A DNA stretch of 64,000 bases from Dactylellina haptotyla (GCA_031310005.1 CM062379.1:2728001-2792000), one strand, 5' to 3'. Shown: positions 50,642 to 63,200, counted from the first letter of the stretch. Numbers and translations: made by a program. The notes: generated by a model not told the origin, from the sequence alone.

Positions 50642-52161
50642 CTTTGGGCAGTAGACTCGTCCGGATGAAGGTTTTTGCCAGAAGAGCTGAAAATTGGAAT
50701 ACGGCAATTTGGTGTGTTGCTGCTAGTTTCGGGAGTCTGCCGACGGTCTCGAATTCGGAGTTTCTGGAAGCCTGAAAGAAGATGTATATATGCGAATGGA
50801 ATAATAAATACAACAGAGCAGAATGATAACAGGAAGAGAAGACGAGAGCCCGCGGGGGAGGCCAATGGGGCGAGTATTTAATCGGCCGGTCTCTGCCAGT
50901 CTCTACCGGACCGGGGTGCGCAGGCCCAATTCGGCCCATTGGGAAGGCTTCGGCTGCAGGTGACGTTTGAGCTACTGCCAGCGCCAAGCTGGTGCGAATG
51001 TGCCCTCCTTCTGCCGGGCCTGGACCGAGGCTGCCGTCCCCATAATCCCTTAGCAATGATGACTAACAAGTCGTTCGGCAGATTACCAATTCCACCATTC
51101 CAAGCAAGTAAGTACTTATTCAAGTACTTGCTTGGTGATGTTTACTCTGATGATGAGAAGACACGTCTTTGTAGCTCACAACGTAAAAACAAGCCGGAGC
51201 AGGGTTCTCGCTTTCACCAAGTAACCCGGTGAAGCTCGCCGCCTATGCGGAGCACCCTGCCGCAGAACGTGACGCACCCCGAAACACTAATCGGCCGAAT
51301 ACATGCGGGCCCCTCCAATGCGTCTATGCACGAGCCCCCACCCCGGTCGTGACAATGCAACCGTATTATCTGTATAGATGTCTACTACCCTCATTCCTAT
51401 CTCACGGGTAGGATTTCCTAGCTCGCCAGTCCCTTCAGATCTCCCGACTTCCGTCCCTTGGAATTATTCGTATTTTTAGGAATTGAACCGTTTCATTCAT
51501 TTCATAACTCACTTGCAAGCATAGCAACAATCGACTATCATAACATCAAAAACAGACTCCTCTGTAACGCCTGTATCGTAAAAACCGAAAAGGCAAAAAA
51601 GGGCAAATTCCCAGACAAAAAGCATTCATGAGCAGCGAGCCAAAACATCAAAAAAAAGGACGTCAGAAACAAGCAGAATAGTGTTACACGAGGACCCACC
51701 CTTTCTCCCGCCTGTTTGTAGCAATAGCGGGGGAAGCTCCTAGTCCTCCCCATCTTCTCTCTCGAACAAAGGAAATTCATCATTAATAGTACTCCTCCCT
51801 CCCACTCAAAAAATGGGAAAGCCAAAAGACCTCTCCAAACGGAAAAATGTAATCAAGTCAGTAGAAGTGTTGCGCAATCGCAAAAAGGCGGTGGACGCGA
51901 GGTGAGCGGCTTCGGTTGGTTTGGGTTTCGTCTTGTGAAAGCGTGATAGTAAGAGATAGTGTGCCGTCAGCCGGTATTAAGAATAACAGAAAACGCAAAG
52001 AAAAAGTATAGACAATGAAGTAATCCGCGACTAGAGAATGTAATCGCGGAGCGGCTCGAGGTAGTAATCTGTCGTATCAAGAGAGGAAAAGTCGGTAATC
52101 GATCAATTCGATTCTCACGCATGTCATATTTCAATCACAATCCTTATTTTTTTATGTTTAT
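50642..52161. other. RIB3 upstream region and downstream flank of the GBD/FH3 gene
   Basis: A 1.5-kb interval with no recognisable gene. The left part is the RIB3 promoter side and includes an 11-bp inverted repeat. The right part (51540-52161) is A-rich and probably 3' UTR of the next gene. Confidence 0.55.
51100..51135. repeat. Inverted repeat, 11-bp perfect arms
   Basis: CCAAGCAAGTA (51100-51110) and TACTTGCTTGG (51125-51135) are perfect reverse complements around a 14-base loop that itself contains AGTACT. It lies about 460 bp upstream of the RIB3 start. Confidence 0.9.
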
Positions 52162-54816
52162 TTAAAATTCCCATTCCAAGATTTCGTTGACCTGGAAGAC
52201 CTCGCCGGTTTCCCGGGGCTTCATCGACGTTCGCTTCTGCTGAGCTAGAGTATCCTGGATACCAACATCAGGAAGCTCATACTGAGGGCCATACATGGCC
52301 TCGATCTTCCTCATCGCCTTGACCTTATCCTTCTTCTCTTCAGGGAATCGCCCGGTTCGGACGTGCTCCCAGGAAGCCCAGTCGTCGGCCTTAGCTGCGG
52401 TGACCCAGTCGCTCAACGAGGAGTGAAGGGTAGCGAGGTGCTCGTAGTGCTGTCCCTTGCCGGCGCATCTGAGGATCTGTCCCATGGTCTTCTCCATGCC
52501 GGATATCTGAACAGTTTCTCTGAACTTGCACCTTTCTTTCCTTGTCGGAAGATAAGCGATAATAGCGTTCATGATCTCGAGATGGAGAGCAGCATAGTTG
52601 GCAACATTCATCTCAATCGAGTTGACGCTACCACCATCCAAGGCCAAGAATGCACGTGGAGTAGGGAAATAGGCAACATTGTACGGCTCTTGGTCGTTCA
52701 TGTCGCGAACCATGATTCTGTTTCCGGGATGATACCAAACCCAGCCGGTCTCATAGGTCAGCCTGGCGACCTCGCCGCTCCATCTGGTGAATGGTCTCGG
52801 CTGTGTTATAGCCTCAACCCAGTCGAGCTTGCTGTTCTGCGGAGGTGGGTTCTCTAGAATCTTCATGACAGATCGAGCGCGGGTGGCCTGTTGGTCAAGG
52901 GGTGATTGCTGGAGGTAGGTGAACATGAGCCCGACGGCAGCCTCTCGGGTCTCGTACTCGTAAGGAGTCTTCTTTCGTTCCTCATCGAACATCATGGAGA
53001 GAATAAGAGGGAAGAGTTCGACGTGGATAGCGTCAAACCGGGAATCAGCCATCGGCGCGGTGTAAGCTGCTTTCATGCAAAGGAAGACCTCTCGCAAAAC
53101 AGGTGCGCTTTTAACGTCACTATTATATTTGTTAGCACATCACACAGCCAGATGTCATCTCTGATGAGCTACTTACTGGTACTCCAAATCGTAAATATTC
53201 TTGACCAAGTCAACAAGTCTGTCCAATCCCTCGAGGTCGAAGAAGGTCTCAACCCAGGCGAGACGCTCGTTTCTGAGCATTCTCCTGAGACGACGGAGCC
53301 AACCGAGATCGACAGCATCGTAATTGATCCCGGTCAAGTAATTGATAAAATCAGATGGAGCGTTAGCGTGAAGAGGGCCGGTAACCTCCTTCACAACAGG
53401 GCTGATTGGGAGAGCGGCAGCAACGGGGGCAGTCGACGTTCTGTTGACTCCTCCAAAGGCCTTCTCGGATCGCATAGTCTTCGGACGTTGGATCTTCTCC
53501 TCGCCGGTCTTAGCAACAGGAAGGCCAATCGTGCTAACGGTCTTGCCTCGTGCACGAGCATTATCGCCACGGAACAGAGCGGCCCCCAGGGCGCTAAGAG
53601 GTCTCTTCTTCTTCTCACGAGGTGCAGGCGCAGCACTGTGCATGAACGATTGCGGTTCAGGTGGAGAACCATTGCGAGTCGGTGGCGGTAACGGAGCCTT
53701 CGACATGACCTTGCCGGCCTTTAGGAAGGCGGCCTTGACGTGGGGCTGCATCTCAGCAGCACCATTCTTTATGTTGTGTGGGAGTCCAAAGTTGGACAGG
53801 AGATCGTTGAATTCGTGATTGAGATTGTGGGTTGACGGTGCAGCGCTATCAAGAGCCGCTGGATGCATTCTCTTATTACCACCAGAGCCAATGCTAGCGA
53901 CACGTTGCAAGAAGCTGCCGTTATCGTTGGGTGCGTCGGTGTTTTCCACCATGCTGGTACGCTTGCTGAGGGAGATGATGCTGCCCCAGCTGCTCTTTCG
54001 CTCACCGTTGCCGTAAACGCTGTTTGGACGAGACTGGGGGGCACGTAGACCAGGTGTGACACCAAAGTTACGCTGACCAGATGCGGTGTAGAGTTTGGGA
54101 GTGTAAAGAGAGATTTCTCTGGCGACATCGGCGGGGATCTTGGTGTTGATGGGAGGGAGAGCTTTGTTCACGTTTGCCTTGGAGCGAATCTTCGTCGGAC
54201 GAAGGTTCTCCTGGTCAAGGAAAGTGTTATCGTCAACACCGATGGAAAGGAAAGAGGTGTCAAGCGGCTCCAAAATACCCAAGCCCTGGACTCGACTATT
54301 AGAAGAAGGCTGGAGAGCGGCGCCACTAGTGGCTGGCCTGGCAACTGCCCTGTCGTCCTTGCAGTCTTCATCGGTATTAATCGTGAAGCCGGTATCCTTC
54401 TTGCTGTCTTTCTTCGCCTTCCCAGTAAGGAGATTAATCAAACTGGGTGACTTCGTATGCCTCGGCTTGCCATTGGGCTTTGGCAAAGGAGCGCCCATCG
54501 GAGCTTCCATCTTGGTAGGAGACGAGGGAGCACCGCTGTTGTACGAGAAATCGAGAGGAGGGAGCTGAGGGAGCTCAATTGGAGAGATGGAAGCGTCGAT
54601 GGCGGATTCGGACCGCTTGTGGCGGCCGAAGAAGCGGGAAGTCCGCTTGGTGGGAGAAGGAGGGGGAGCCATGGAGGAAGCCATTGAAGTGGTGGAAGAA
54701 TCTACGGTGCAATTTGCCCTGGTCAGTATACGATCTTTGAAGGCTGCGATTACTGTTGCCCTGCGGCGGAGTCTGTCGCGCGTAGGTGACCGGGGAGCCG
54801 AGCTGGTCGAACCCAT
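52162..54816 (-). CDS. GBD/FH3 domain protein (formin-like regulatory half, no FH2)
   Basis: Exons 54816-53177 and 53119-52162 give 2598 nt and 865 aa. The C-terminal half resembles the Rho-GTPase-binding and FH3 armadillo region of diaphanous-type formins: DFINYLTGINYDAVDLGWL, NERLAWVETFFDLEGLDRL near residue 514, and SRFDAIHVELFPLILSMMFD. No Pro-rich FH1 or FH2 actin-nucleating domain follows, and the protein stops at EILEWEF. The N-terminal half is basic, Ser/Pro-rich and probably disordered (TKRTSRFFGRHKRSES). It likely acts in cortical or polarity signalling, which is inference. The start is uncertain: 54816 is the outermost ATG in frame, while 54684 (MASSMAPPPSP) or 54672 may be real, because a branch-like and acceptor-like sequence precedes 54700. 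Confidence 0.85.
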
Positions 54817-57461
54817 TACGCCCCGGCCAACAGAGAAGCACACGCTTGTAGACGGATATAATATTTATATTGAAAAAAACAGTGTAGGACGGGGTGTACA
54901 CGCAATATCCAGGTAGTGATGCGGTGGAAGAGAGATCGGGGGACGACTTACCAGACACTGCTGACGACAATTGGCTACCGCGAGTTTATTCTTATTAAAA
55001 TGCTCGGTTTATCCCTTCGCTCTGGTTCACCGTCGAGATCGTCTGCCGATGCTTGTATCAAAACGTTGGATCTGTTGCGATTGCTGTTGCGCGCAGGCTG
55101 TCCCCGGCACATCCAACGGCGGATTGTCGAGGCTGGGCGGCTGGGCGGTTGGAAGGGAGATGTTCCCGTCGAAAAGCAAAAAGAATCGATCTCGGAGATC
55201 TGGTTTCCCGCAAACGTTCACAGAAACGACCGTAAAGAGGAGCCGTTGTCAAGCAGTGAAAGCTGGGAGGGAAGAAGGCGAGATGGAGAACAGAAGTGAA
55301 ATCTTATAACGGTAACCGTGGAGGAAGGCAGAATCAAAATAGAAGGAAGCGTTAAGAGACGTTAAACAATAACAATAATAGCGTAATCTCCTCGACCTTA
55401 CGAAGAGCAGTCACCCGGATGAGTTCCAACAACTTGCGGACTGGAATTGAAGCTGAAAGCGGCCGGACCTGGAGATATTTATTTCGTCTCTCAGTCTCTC
55501 TCAGTCTCGCTCGCTCACCCTCCCACCCCGGTCATAACAATGGCGACACGGAGGCGCCAAACAATTAGCCTTCTTTAGAACTGGGAGAAGTGGGGTTCGA
55601 TCGAGAGCTGACTATGCCCGTTTCTTTTCTTTTCCCTCCCGTTTGGGCAGTGGATACCGGCTAACGAAATGATCGAGGCCAATTTGCAATGTTAACATGT
55701 TCGCCGCGATGTGCAGCGGGGCCAATGCCGGCCTGCTTGTTGTTTGGAATGTCGTTGAAATGCAGGGATCGGCTCCCAAAGCTCGCAGCAGTCGCCACAG
55801 CAACGCCGCCCGCAAATGGCAAGCAACAACACAAGGCAACACACGCAGCGACACACCGCCGCGCCGCCCGCCGCGAATGTGACAGAACCCTCCGACGAGA
55901 CGAATCACAGCTGCAGCCCGGCATATTAGCCCTTCATCTACCACCAATCTTACGCTTCTCAATTAATAAAAGGGGGCCGGGAGGGGGCTGCTATACTCCA
56001 AACAATCGCTCTTTTGAACCACCTGTCAAAATGTGTGCTTCTGACCGTAACTTTACACGATGTGCAAATGGCCAGCCCTGTGCTGCTGCTGCTGCTGCCT
56101 GCAAAACTTGTCACATCAATCAATTAAATATCAGAGCGCATCTGCAGGAGCTAGGAGCGATGCATCTGAAAGGGAGCAGAAAAAGATATTTTCGGAACAG
56201 AACCCGTCTGCTTCCCTCAGCAGATGCACGACGTGTTTTGCGGTGCATCCTCGGGAACGTCAACCAAGTGGATCTTCCCTTCCCTCCCTTCCCACACACA
56301 CCCTGCATGCTACATCAATTGCAAAAAGGTCCACATGTCCATCCAGTTGCACGCCAGCATAACATCCAACTACCCCAACTTTAAAGAGTAACTTGTTTTC
56401 TCTAGCTTTTCCTTCCTAATCCCGTCAACAAATCGTCTGATCCCATTCGGGTGTTTGTATCGATACAAATCAAGCTTAGATATGTTTTAGTCTGCTGGGT
56501 TCACCCCAACCTCTCCCCCCACCACCGACGCGAGGATATCCCGATAAATCAGACGAGATCTAGAATGACCGAAGAGCCGTTACGACGGTTAGTTTCCTCG
56601 AGAGTCACTGTCTCTTAGCTAGCTACTAGCTGTCTTTGCTCTCCTACATGTACTTGGTAGATTTGGTTACCAGCAAGACATTTCGGTTATCCGTTGGTAG
56701 GGGGAGGACGAGGTCCCTGGATTCCCCAGTTGGTAAGAGGTAATAAACAATCACATTCGCAAGAGTGTGTAACCACAACACATGGCTGCTTTCAGCCGAA
56801 CGGGGGAATATAAATATGTTGTATTTTGGATCACCAACTCAACAACTGAAGAGTGGACTTCCGATTTCAGATTTTCGTATTTTAAAAGACAGCCCCTCCT
56901 TTGCAAACTCCAACCGAATAGGTAAATCAATAGTTGTCTTTTTTTTTTTTTGGTGGTAAATTTATGGTAGTAGTGTACAAAATCAGCTCCCAACCTTAGT
57001 AAGTCTGCAAAACATGTTGGTATACATCTCCCGTCATTGGCGAAATCAAACTGCCCATGGTATCTCCTGCTGCCCAGACGAACACACTCGCAAATAGAAC
57101 AAAAGAGAGGTCGAAATAAAATAACGCACGAAAGAAAGCCAAATAGCCAAACAAATCTTGCTAAGAGACATGTACAAAATAAGTTAACGGGCGATATCGA
57201 AATAAATGTCCATTTCCACAAAAACGCCGAGTATGTTTCCTGGTGATCCTGTCCCCGTTAAATGTCTCAAAAACTCCAATAAACCAAACTCAAAGAAAGA
57301 GAAACCCCAAAAGTACAAAGGAACATAAATTACAATAATACGTAAGAAATATTTTTTTGGTATAAAAATGAAAAGGCAAACCGATATATAGAACCGCATC
57401 TGTGACATAGGAAATAAATGAAAATGAAAAAGAAAATACCAAAAAAAGACAAAAAGAAAAA
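54817..57461. other. Intergenic region (2.6 kb)
   Basis: Promoter side of the GBD/FH3 gene on the left and 3' flank of the next minus-strand gene on the right (AT-rich beyond 56900). A C-rich stretch with TCTCAG repeats lies near 55480-55530. Open frames at 55689-56384 are not protein-like. No gene is recognised. Confidence 0.5.
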
Positions 57462-60281
57462 TCACGATCGCCGTGAGGATCTGTTCGGCACTGCGAGCAA
57501 TGACAAAGGTCTCACCGGCTCCAAAGGAAGGATAGCAGTATTCCTCTTGGAACCCAAAACGCCACCGTCCTCATCTTCATCAACTGCACATTCGTCAGGC
57601 GTGTCTTCAAGATACATGGTCCTCAACCCTTCAACGGCATCCATCATAATCAGACATTCGGAGCTAGCTGTGCGCCTCCGCGATCGTCTCTTCTCTTGCT
57701 TGCCTGTCATGGCCATCTCGGTGATCTTGCGGTAGTGTGCAATCTCCGCCGCTGTGGGGGTCGAAGGGTGCAACTCGTCCGCGGTGAGCGTGGTACCCGT
57801 CGAGATGCTGCTCACTCGATTCGTCGGTGTGTCGAATTCGAGGGACGGCACACGTGGGATCTCCCACTCTTCGTCTTCTTCCGGGACTTCTTCGATGCCA
57901 GACATCCACCATTCGGCGGCATTGGAGTTAACAAAAAGGTCTCCATCGGATTCAGAATCGTCTTCGGAGTCGAAGAAGCCACCGTTTGCGATGCGTCGGA
58001 GAACCTTTTCCTCTTTCTCTTGTTTCTCGGCCTCGCGCACTGTTTCGGTTTCTTGGCTGGCGATGTGTGCTGCTTTGGGCCTTGTAGCGTTGTAGAATGC
58101 CGTGAAGGGGTCTTCCCTTTCGAGGAGCGGAGTCTCGACCGTGTAGACTCTTTCGTTCAACGAGTGCACCGATGATGTATCGGAATGTTGCGATTTTGCG
58201 CTTTTGACGCTAGGGGTATCCTCTTTGACTGGCTCCGGTGCCGTCAAGGTAGTGGCAGTAGCCGTATACGTCTGTGTGAGTGTTTGTGAGTACTGCCATT
58301 GTTGCGTTCTAGCCGTAGCCGTGACTACTGAGTTCCGTCGGGAAGACATCAGGTGCGCGTATGTTTGTGGGGGAACCTGCTTCCACGGAAGCTCTGCCAC
58401 GGAAGAACAAGAAAGCGAAGGTCTTCGAGGGTCGTCGACTAATTCCGGATTGGAATGATGTTGCTCCAACCCGGAACTGGATGCCGCAGAAGACGACGAC
58501 GACGTCCCCTGAGAGGTAGTGGCTATGGAGACGGCAGAGTACCTGTTTCTGCTAAGTCTGTTATTCGAGGAGGAGAATGAAACAATGGATGAGCGGTTGG
58601 ACCACGATCTCCAGCTCCTTAACGGCGATCTAGACGAGGAATGTTCGCTTCCACCGTCGTAGTCGTGTTCGGATCCGGAAAGGTACGCGAGACTGAACCT
58701 ACGAAAGCGGGAGACCGGACGGGAGCTAGACCCACCAGGCTGCGAGTCCCTGCCTGACGCAGGCCCGACCAGCTGGGTCGTCGAAACCATGTCCGCTAGT
58801 TCCTCGGCTTCTTCTTTGTCTAATTCCTCGGTCTGTGTGGGGCCAGACCGGGAGGAACAAGCACTGTTGATGTTACTATTGTTGGGGGTATCGGTACCGC
58901 TGCTGCTGCTACCACTCCCCTGAGGGCTCTTGAGGTTGGCGCTCAGACGATTCCGTTTTGCACCGAGGGGGCTAAGCAGTAAAGACTGCAATGGAAGCTT
59001 TGTTCCAATGCGGACCTGCTGGGCCGTTCCTGCGTGTCGACTGGTGTCGGATTCTGGCGTCAGGTGTGAAACGGCAGATGCAGGGGGCGGCGAGGGAGCC
59101 GGTGTTTCTGTGCTACGGGCAGGTTCCTTTCCTGCGGAAGGAATCCGGCGCTCAGAAGATTTAGGAGGGATGGGAGGGGCATTCACTACTGCGCTGTCGC
59201 TGCCAACTGGAGCGGTGGTGTTGTCTTCAGATGCGGTCCGAAGTTGCAATTTGGGTCGGATTTTGCGCGGATTGGCAGAGGTGGTGTAGTTGATAACCGG
59301 AACCTGTTCGAGCGGCGAGGGCACAGGCGAGGGCACGACCGGTTTTATTGTGCTGGACGAGCTGTTGGTGGAGGAGTAGGGCGAGGGGTACTTTTTGGGA
59401 TTTATGATGGAACTCAGAATCTTCTTCTGCTGCTCCTTGTCGTAAACAGCAGCGCCGGAGGCAGGGCGGTGCCGGGGACGGCTTGTTCCGTCCTTCGAGC
59501 CCGCCTTCGAATTTAAACTCGAATTCGAATTTGAATTCGACAGGAGCTGCTCGGTCAGCAGAAGGTTATTCTTTGCGTTGTTGTTGGTGTTGTTAGTGTT
59601 ATCAACGTTGGCATTGTTGGTCTGCAACTGTTGCAGTTGCTGCAGCTGCGGCGGTTTGGGTGGTTCGGTAGCCGAGGTCCGTTTGGGGAACGGGCTGACC
59701 TTGCGGATTGGCTTTGGCTGTCGGGATCGCGAGCGAGAGTGTGAATCCGAGGCGGACGACGAGCTGGACGAGGTCGTCGACATGCGCTTCGAGCTGGATC
59801 GGGGGGGCACTGGCGGCGACATCGAGGGGCCGGAACTCGAACTCGAATTCGGATTCTTCGTATTTGCGTGCGAAGGACGCTCCTCGATTTTGGCCAACGG
59901 CATCCTGTGCTTTTTATCATTGGCAGGCGACTCGCTGTCGCTCTCCAACCAGCTTGTACTTGTGCTTGTGCTTGCGTTTGCTGCGGGTGCTCGAGCTGGG
60001 GCTGCAACGGTGGAGCCACCAATATGCACATCCTCATTATTGCTCCGTTTGCTAACGACGTCCCCAAAATTGAAATCCGGATTGAAAACCATAATGACCC
60101 CCTCAACCTCAAAGTAGCACAATCCACCAGCCGCAGCTCCAAGATCTGGGGCTTGTTCTGTCGCAGGCGTTGCTTTCTGCTGTTTGTTCTGTTGTTTCCT
60201 CTCCGGGGGGTTCGAATGAGCGCTGGTTTTCGATGCGACGACCGACTCGCGACGTATAGACTTTGGATTTAAGTTCGCCAT
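57462..60281 (-). CDS. Large disordered Ser-rich protein, unknown function
   Basis: A single open frame of 939 aa from ATG at 60281. I do not recognise it. The N-terminus (MANLNPKSIRRESVV) precedes a short ordered-looking segment, GVIMVFNPDFNFGDVVSKRS. The rest is mostly low complexity: poly-Ser, PPVPPRSSSKR, Gln/Asn runs and Arg/Ser tracts. The best-ordered part is C-terminal: AEWWMSGIEEVPEEDEEWEIP near residue 788, a basic KRRSRRR cluster near 862, then SSECLIMMDAVEGLRTMYL and an acidic stretch. The length and compositional bias make a real protein near certain. PxxP motifs and a bipartite-like basic cluster hint at signalling or scaffold use, which is inference. Confidence 0.85.
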   Translation of the reverse strand: MANLNPKSIRRESVVASKTSAHSNPPERKQQNKQQKATPATEQAPDLGAAAGGLCYFEVEGVIMVFNPDFNFGDVVSKRSNNEDVHIGGSTVAAPARAPAANASTSTSTSWLESDSESPANDKKHRMPLAKIEERPSHANTKNPNSSSSSGPSMSPPVPPRSSSKRMSTTSSSSSSASDSHSRSRSRQPKPIRKVSPFPKRTSATEPPKPPQLQQLQQLQTNNANVDNTNNTNNNAKNNLLLTEQLLSNSNSNSSLNSKAGSKDGTSRPRHRPASGAAVYDKEQQKKILSSIINPKKYPSPYSSTNSSSSTIKPVVPSPVPSPLEQVPVINYTTSANPRKIRPKLQLRTASEDNTTAPVGSDSAVVNAPPIPPKSSERRIPSAGKEPARSTETPAPSPPPASAVSHLTPESDTSRHAGTAQQVRIGTKLPLQSLLLSPLGAKRNRLSANLKSPQGSGSSSSGTDTPNNSNINSACSSRSGPTQTEELDKEEAEELADMVSTTQLVGPASGRDSQPGGSSSRPVSRFRRFSLAYLSGSEHDYDGGSEHSSSRSPLRSWRSWSNRSSIVSFSSSNNRLSRNRYSAVSIATTSQGTSSSSSAASSSGLEQHHSNPELVDDPRRPSLSCSSVAELPWKQVPPQTYAHLMSSRRNSVVTATARTQQWQYSQTLTQTYTATATTLTAPEPVKEDTPSVKSAKSQHSDTSSVHSLNERVYTVETPLLEREDPFTAFYNATRPKAAHIASQETETVREAEKQEKEEKVLRRIANGGFFDSEDDSESDGDLFVNSNAAEWWMSGIEEVPEEDEEWEIPRVPSLEFDTPTNRVSSISTGTTLTADELHPSTPTAAEIAHYRKITEMAMTGKQEKRRSRRRTASSECLIMMDAVEGLRTMYLEDTPDECAVDEDEDGGVLGSKRNTAILPLEPVRPLSLLAVPNRSSRRS

Positions 60282-63200
60282 CTTTGCGAAACTTCTTTTC
60301 CTTATTATTTAAACCTTAACTATGAGACGGCGGACGGCTTAAGCTTCGGGTGTGCCAATTGTCTGCCTGCCTGGCCGCCAGCTAAATTCGAATGTGATTC
60401 TCACTTGCTTCCAACTAGCCTGTCAATCCCTTTCGATTTCAGGGTCTCTTCGAACTGGGGATACGTCAAGAAGCCTGGGCGTTTCGCTGCATCACAGTTT
60501 CCCTTATCGGAACACATGCAAAAACACAGACACACACCCACTCTCTCTTGTGTTCACGCTCTCATTAACACCCACCTCTCAGGGCCAGATATATTAAATG
60601 CAAATTTAACAATTTTTTTATGTTTCGTGAAATTTATTTTTGTCTTGTGTTAGGGGAAGTGGGAACCGCCGCACCTGCAAACGGGGGTGGACCTAGACTT
60701 CGAAATCTGCTGATAGAAGGGTCCTCCCAAAGGAGCATGGATCTGACCAGGTGGGTTTTCGATTTTTGGGGTTGGCTGTCGAATTTCGAAGGGGTGTCTT
60801 CTACCGATGTTTCGAAACCGCAAACGTCCAGCACATGCAGTTTTCACCTTATTTCATTTCGAGCAGTTGCAAAGGCAAACAATCGAGACCCCTAAGAGAC
60901 AAAACAAAAGGACAGGCGATTCGCTGTTCTGTTCTTTTTTTAAATTTTGTGGATCAAGAACAGTGTCGGCGTGTCGCTTAATTAGTTATTAGGTATTAAA
61001 GTCGGTGGGAATAGACCGAGCTCTCGAGAGCGCAAATATTTTTTTCTGTGTCTTGTAGCTGCTTTGTCGCTGACGTCTATAGTGTCTAACAAAAAGGATA
61101 AGGGAAATTCGACTAACACAAAGGAAAACGAAGGACAGCTACAAACCGCTGGAGGGGAAGGTAATTCTCCAAAAGAACCTCAAAATGGTAGGAGCGGAAT
61201 TTTACGAACATTAATATATATATACCTTCTGTCTACAATCAGCTGGTCCGAAGGAGCTAAGAAGCAAGTCAAAAAAGCCAGTTCGTAAGCCACTCTGAAA
61301 TTCCCACAATATTCTGACCTCATAAGCCCATTATCTCGTATCGAAAAAGAAGCAGCAGCCCAGAAGGTCTAGTCTCAGGCAACCAGAGTGGCATGGGGGG
61401 TGCGGCCCAGCAGGCTCGCCAAACCCTCGTCTTTCACGGCGCATTTCGGGGGGATGGATCAGCGACTCCTCATGCTCGTGGCGGGCTAGCGCCGCGAAAT
61501 TAGAGAGGTCCTTTTCCCTGCGGCTACGGACAGCGGACCAATTGGTGGCACTCGGCAGGTACCAAATTCTCTTAAAATTACTGGAGCTGAAGATCTTTGA
61601 TATGAGAGAAACACTCTACCATAGCCAAAACCCTTGTTCCAGACTCGATTCTTTTTTTCGTTTAAAATGATTTACTCTATTTTATTGTCGCCCCGACGTT
61701 GGGAAGTTCCGACTTTCGGTGTTGGAGCTTACCTTTTGGCGAATGGGCGAAACCGCGATTTTTCCAAGGACGGCCTTCTGTCTTGCGTTGGGGCCACCCA
61801 CACAGAGCGCACAGTTCAGCACAGGTGTTTGCGCAAAGAGCCGTCAACCAATGATGCGTACTGCGTCACCACCGCTCGAGGTGCGCAGGTGCAACTCCTG
61901 CAGGACCCAGCGCCATGCACCCACAGACCCCACTGGGCTGCAAGGTCCAAAGGGGACATGTTCGAAAGTTTGATGGAAATACCTCCGTAGATTTCGTATA
62001 AATAAGTACTTGTGTAGATATTGAGGTGTGGTACTTCTTCTGGCCTTATCGCACGGAGAGTTACATCCACGTAGACAAGAGCAAATCGTTTAACAAAGTT
62101 GTATGTGTGATGCGGTGCCGCAGCGCCGTATCCACGCGGACGCGGAGTTGTGTATCGATAGCGCATTCGGACTATAAAAGCCCATTATTAATTGAGCCAT
62201 ATTTTTTTTTTACCTCGCGCATCCCGTGGTAACACAGTTTTCAGTACCTGAGCTGCGTGCCTGACATCAGCTGAACCAGAGGTCCCAGAGACATGTCTGG
62301 ATCCATGGATTGAGAAGCGGAGACGTGAGGGGAACAGAAGAATTCCGTCCCACCCAACCACGCTGCTGGCATGTCTGCCCTTTTCTCCGGATTGGTCCCT
62401 TGCATACTGCAGCTCGCTTGCTTAGCTGTTTTTCTTTCTTTCCTGTCGTAACGGTTGTTCCAGATGAAACTCCTGAGCAGCTGAGATACATGTGTGTGTG
62501 TGTGCAGGACCTCCCGGAGACAAATGCGGCCAGCAACTGTTTCGACTATCAGTGGAATGACGTTGAAAATAGGGATGGTATTACGTTTTTTATTTTTGTA
62601 CAGTCGCAATTCATGGCGCAGAACCTTCTTGCGTTTTTCCTTTTTAAAAAGATCATTTTATTTACTGCCCAGTGGCGGTAGCCAGTAATGGGAAGTTACA
62701 TTTTGTTTTGGATTTGCGATCAAGCCGCTACTAATGTCATTGTAATGAATGGTTGTTTGCCAGCGCCTAAGCACGAATTGGCATTCGGAAAATACACGTT
62801 AATAAGATGGATAATATAGAAAACGCCACAGGTACAGAGTTTAAACCGCACTAATGCAAGGTTTGGAAAATGCGGCATTCGATAGGTTTTTTTTTTCTTC
62901 AGCAGAAAGCTCAGGTGGATGGTGGGGTTTATTATTACTATTATTCTTCCTTTTTCTTTAATTTTTGGACCCTCGGTTGGGAGTGTGGAAAGGTGAACCG
63001 TCGAAGTCGGAGCGAATTGGTGGCGTCATTAGTGTACTCGTATTTTCCTCGCAATTGCTCCACTAAATTGAAGTAATTACTAGTTAGATATATAATGGGA
63101 GAAACTATAACCGGGAAACAAGAAAACATATAGTAAGTTTTCCGATATTTCCGGCCACCTGTATTCTTTGATCTCATCTACGAGACGCATGCCAGGTGCA

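Noticed and set aside
55689-56384. 231-codon open frame upstream of the GBD/FH3 gene
   Set aside because: Cys/His/Arg-rich translation typical of GC-rich non-coding DNA, with no motif.
59555-60142. Long open frames on both strands inside the 939-aa gene
   Set aside because: They are shadows of Ser/Asn/Gln-rich coding sequence with no protein features of their own.
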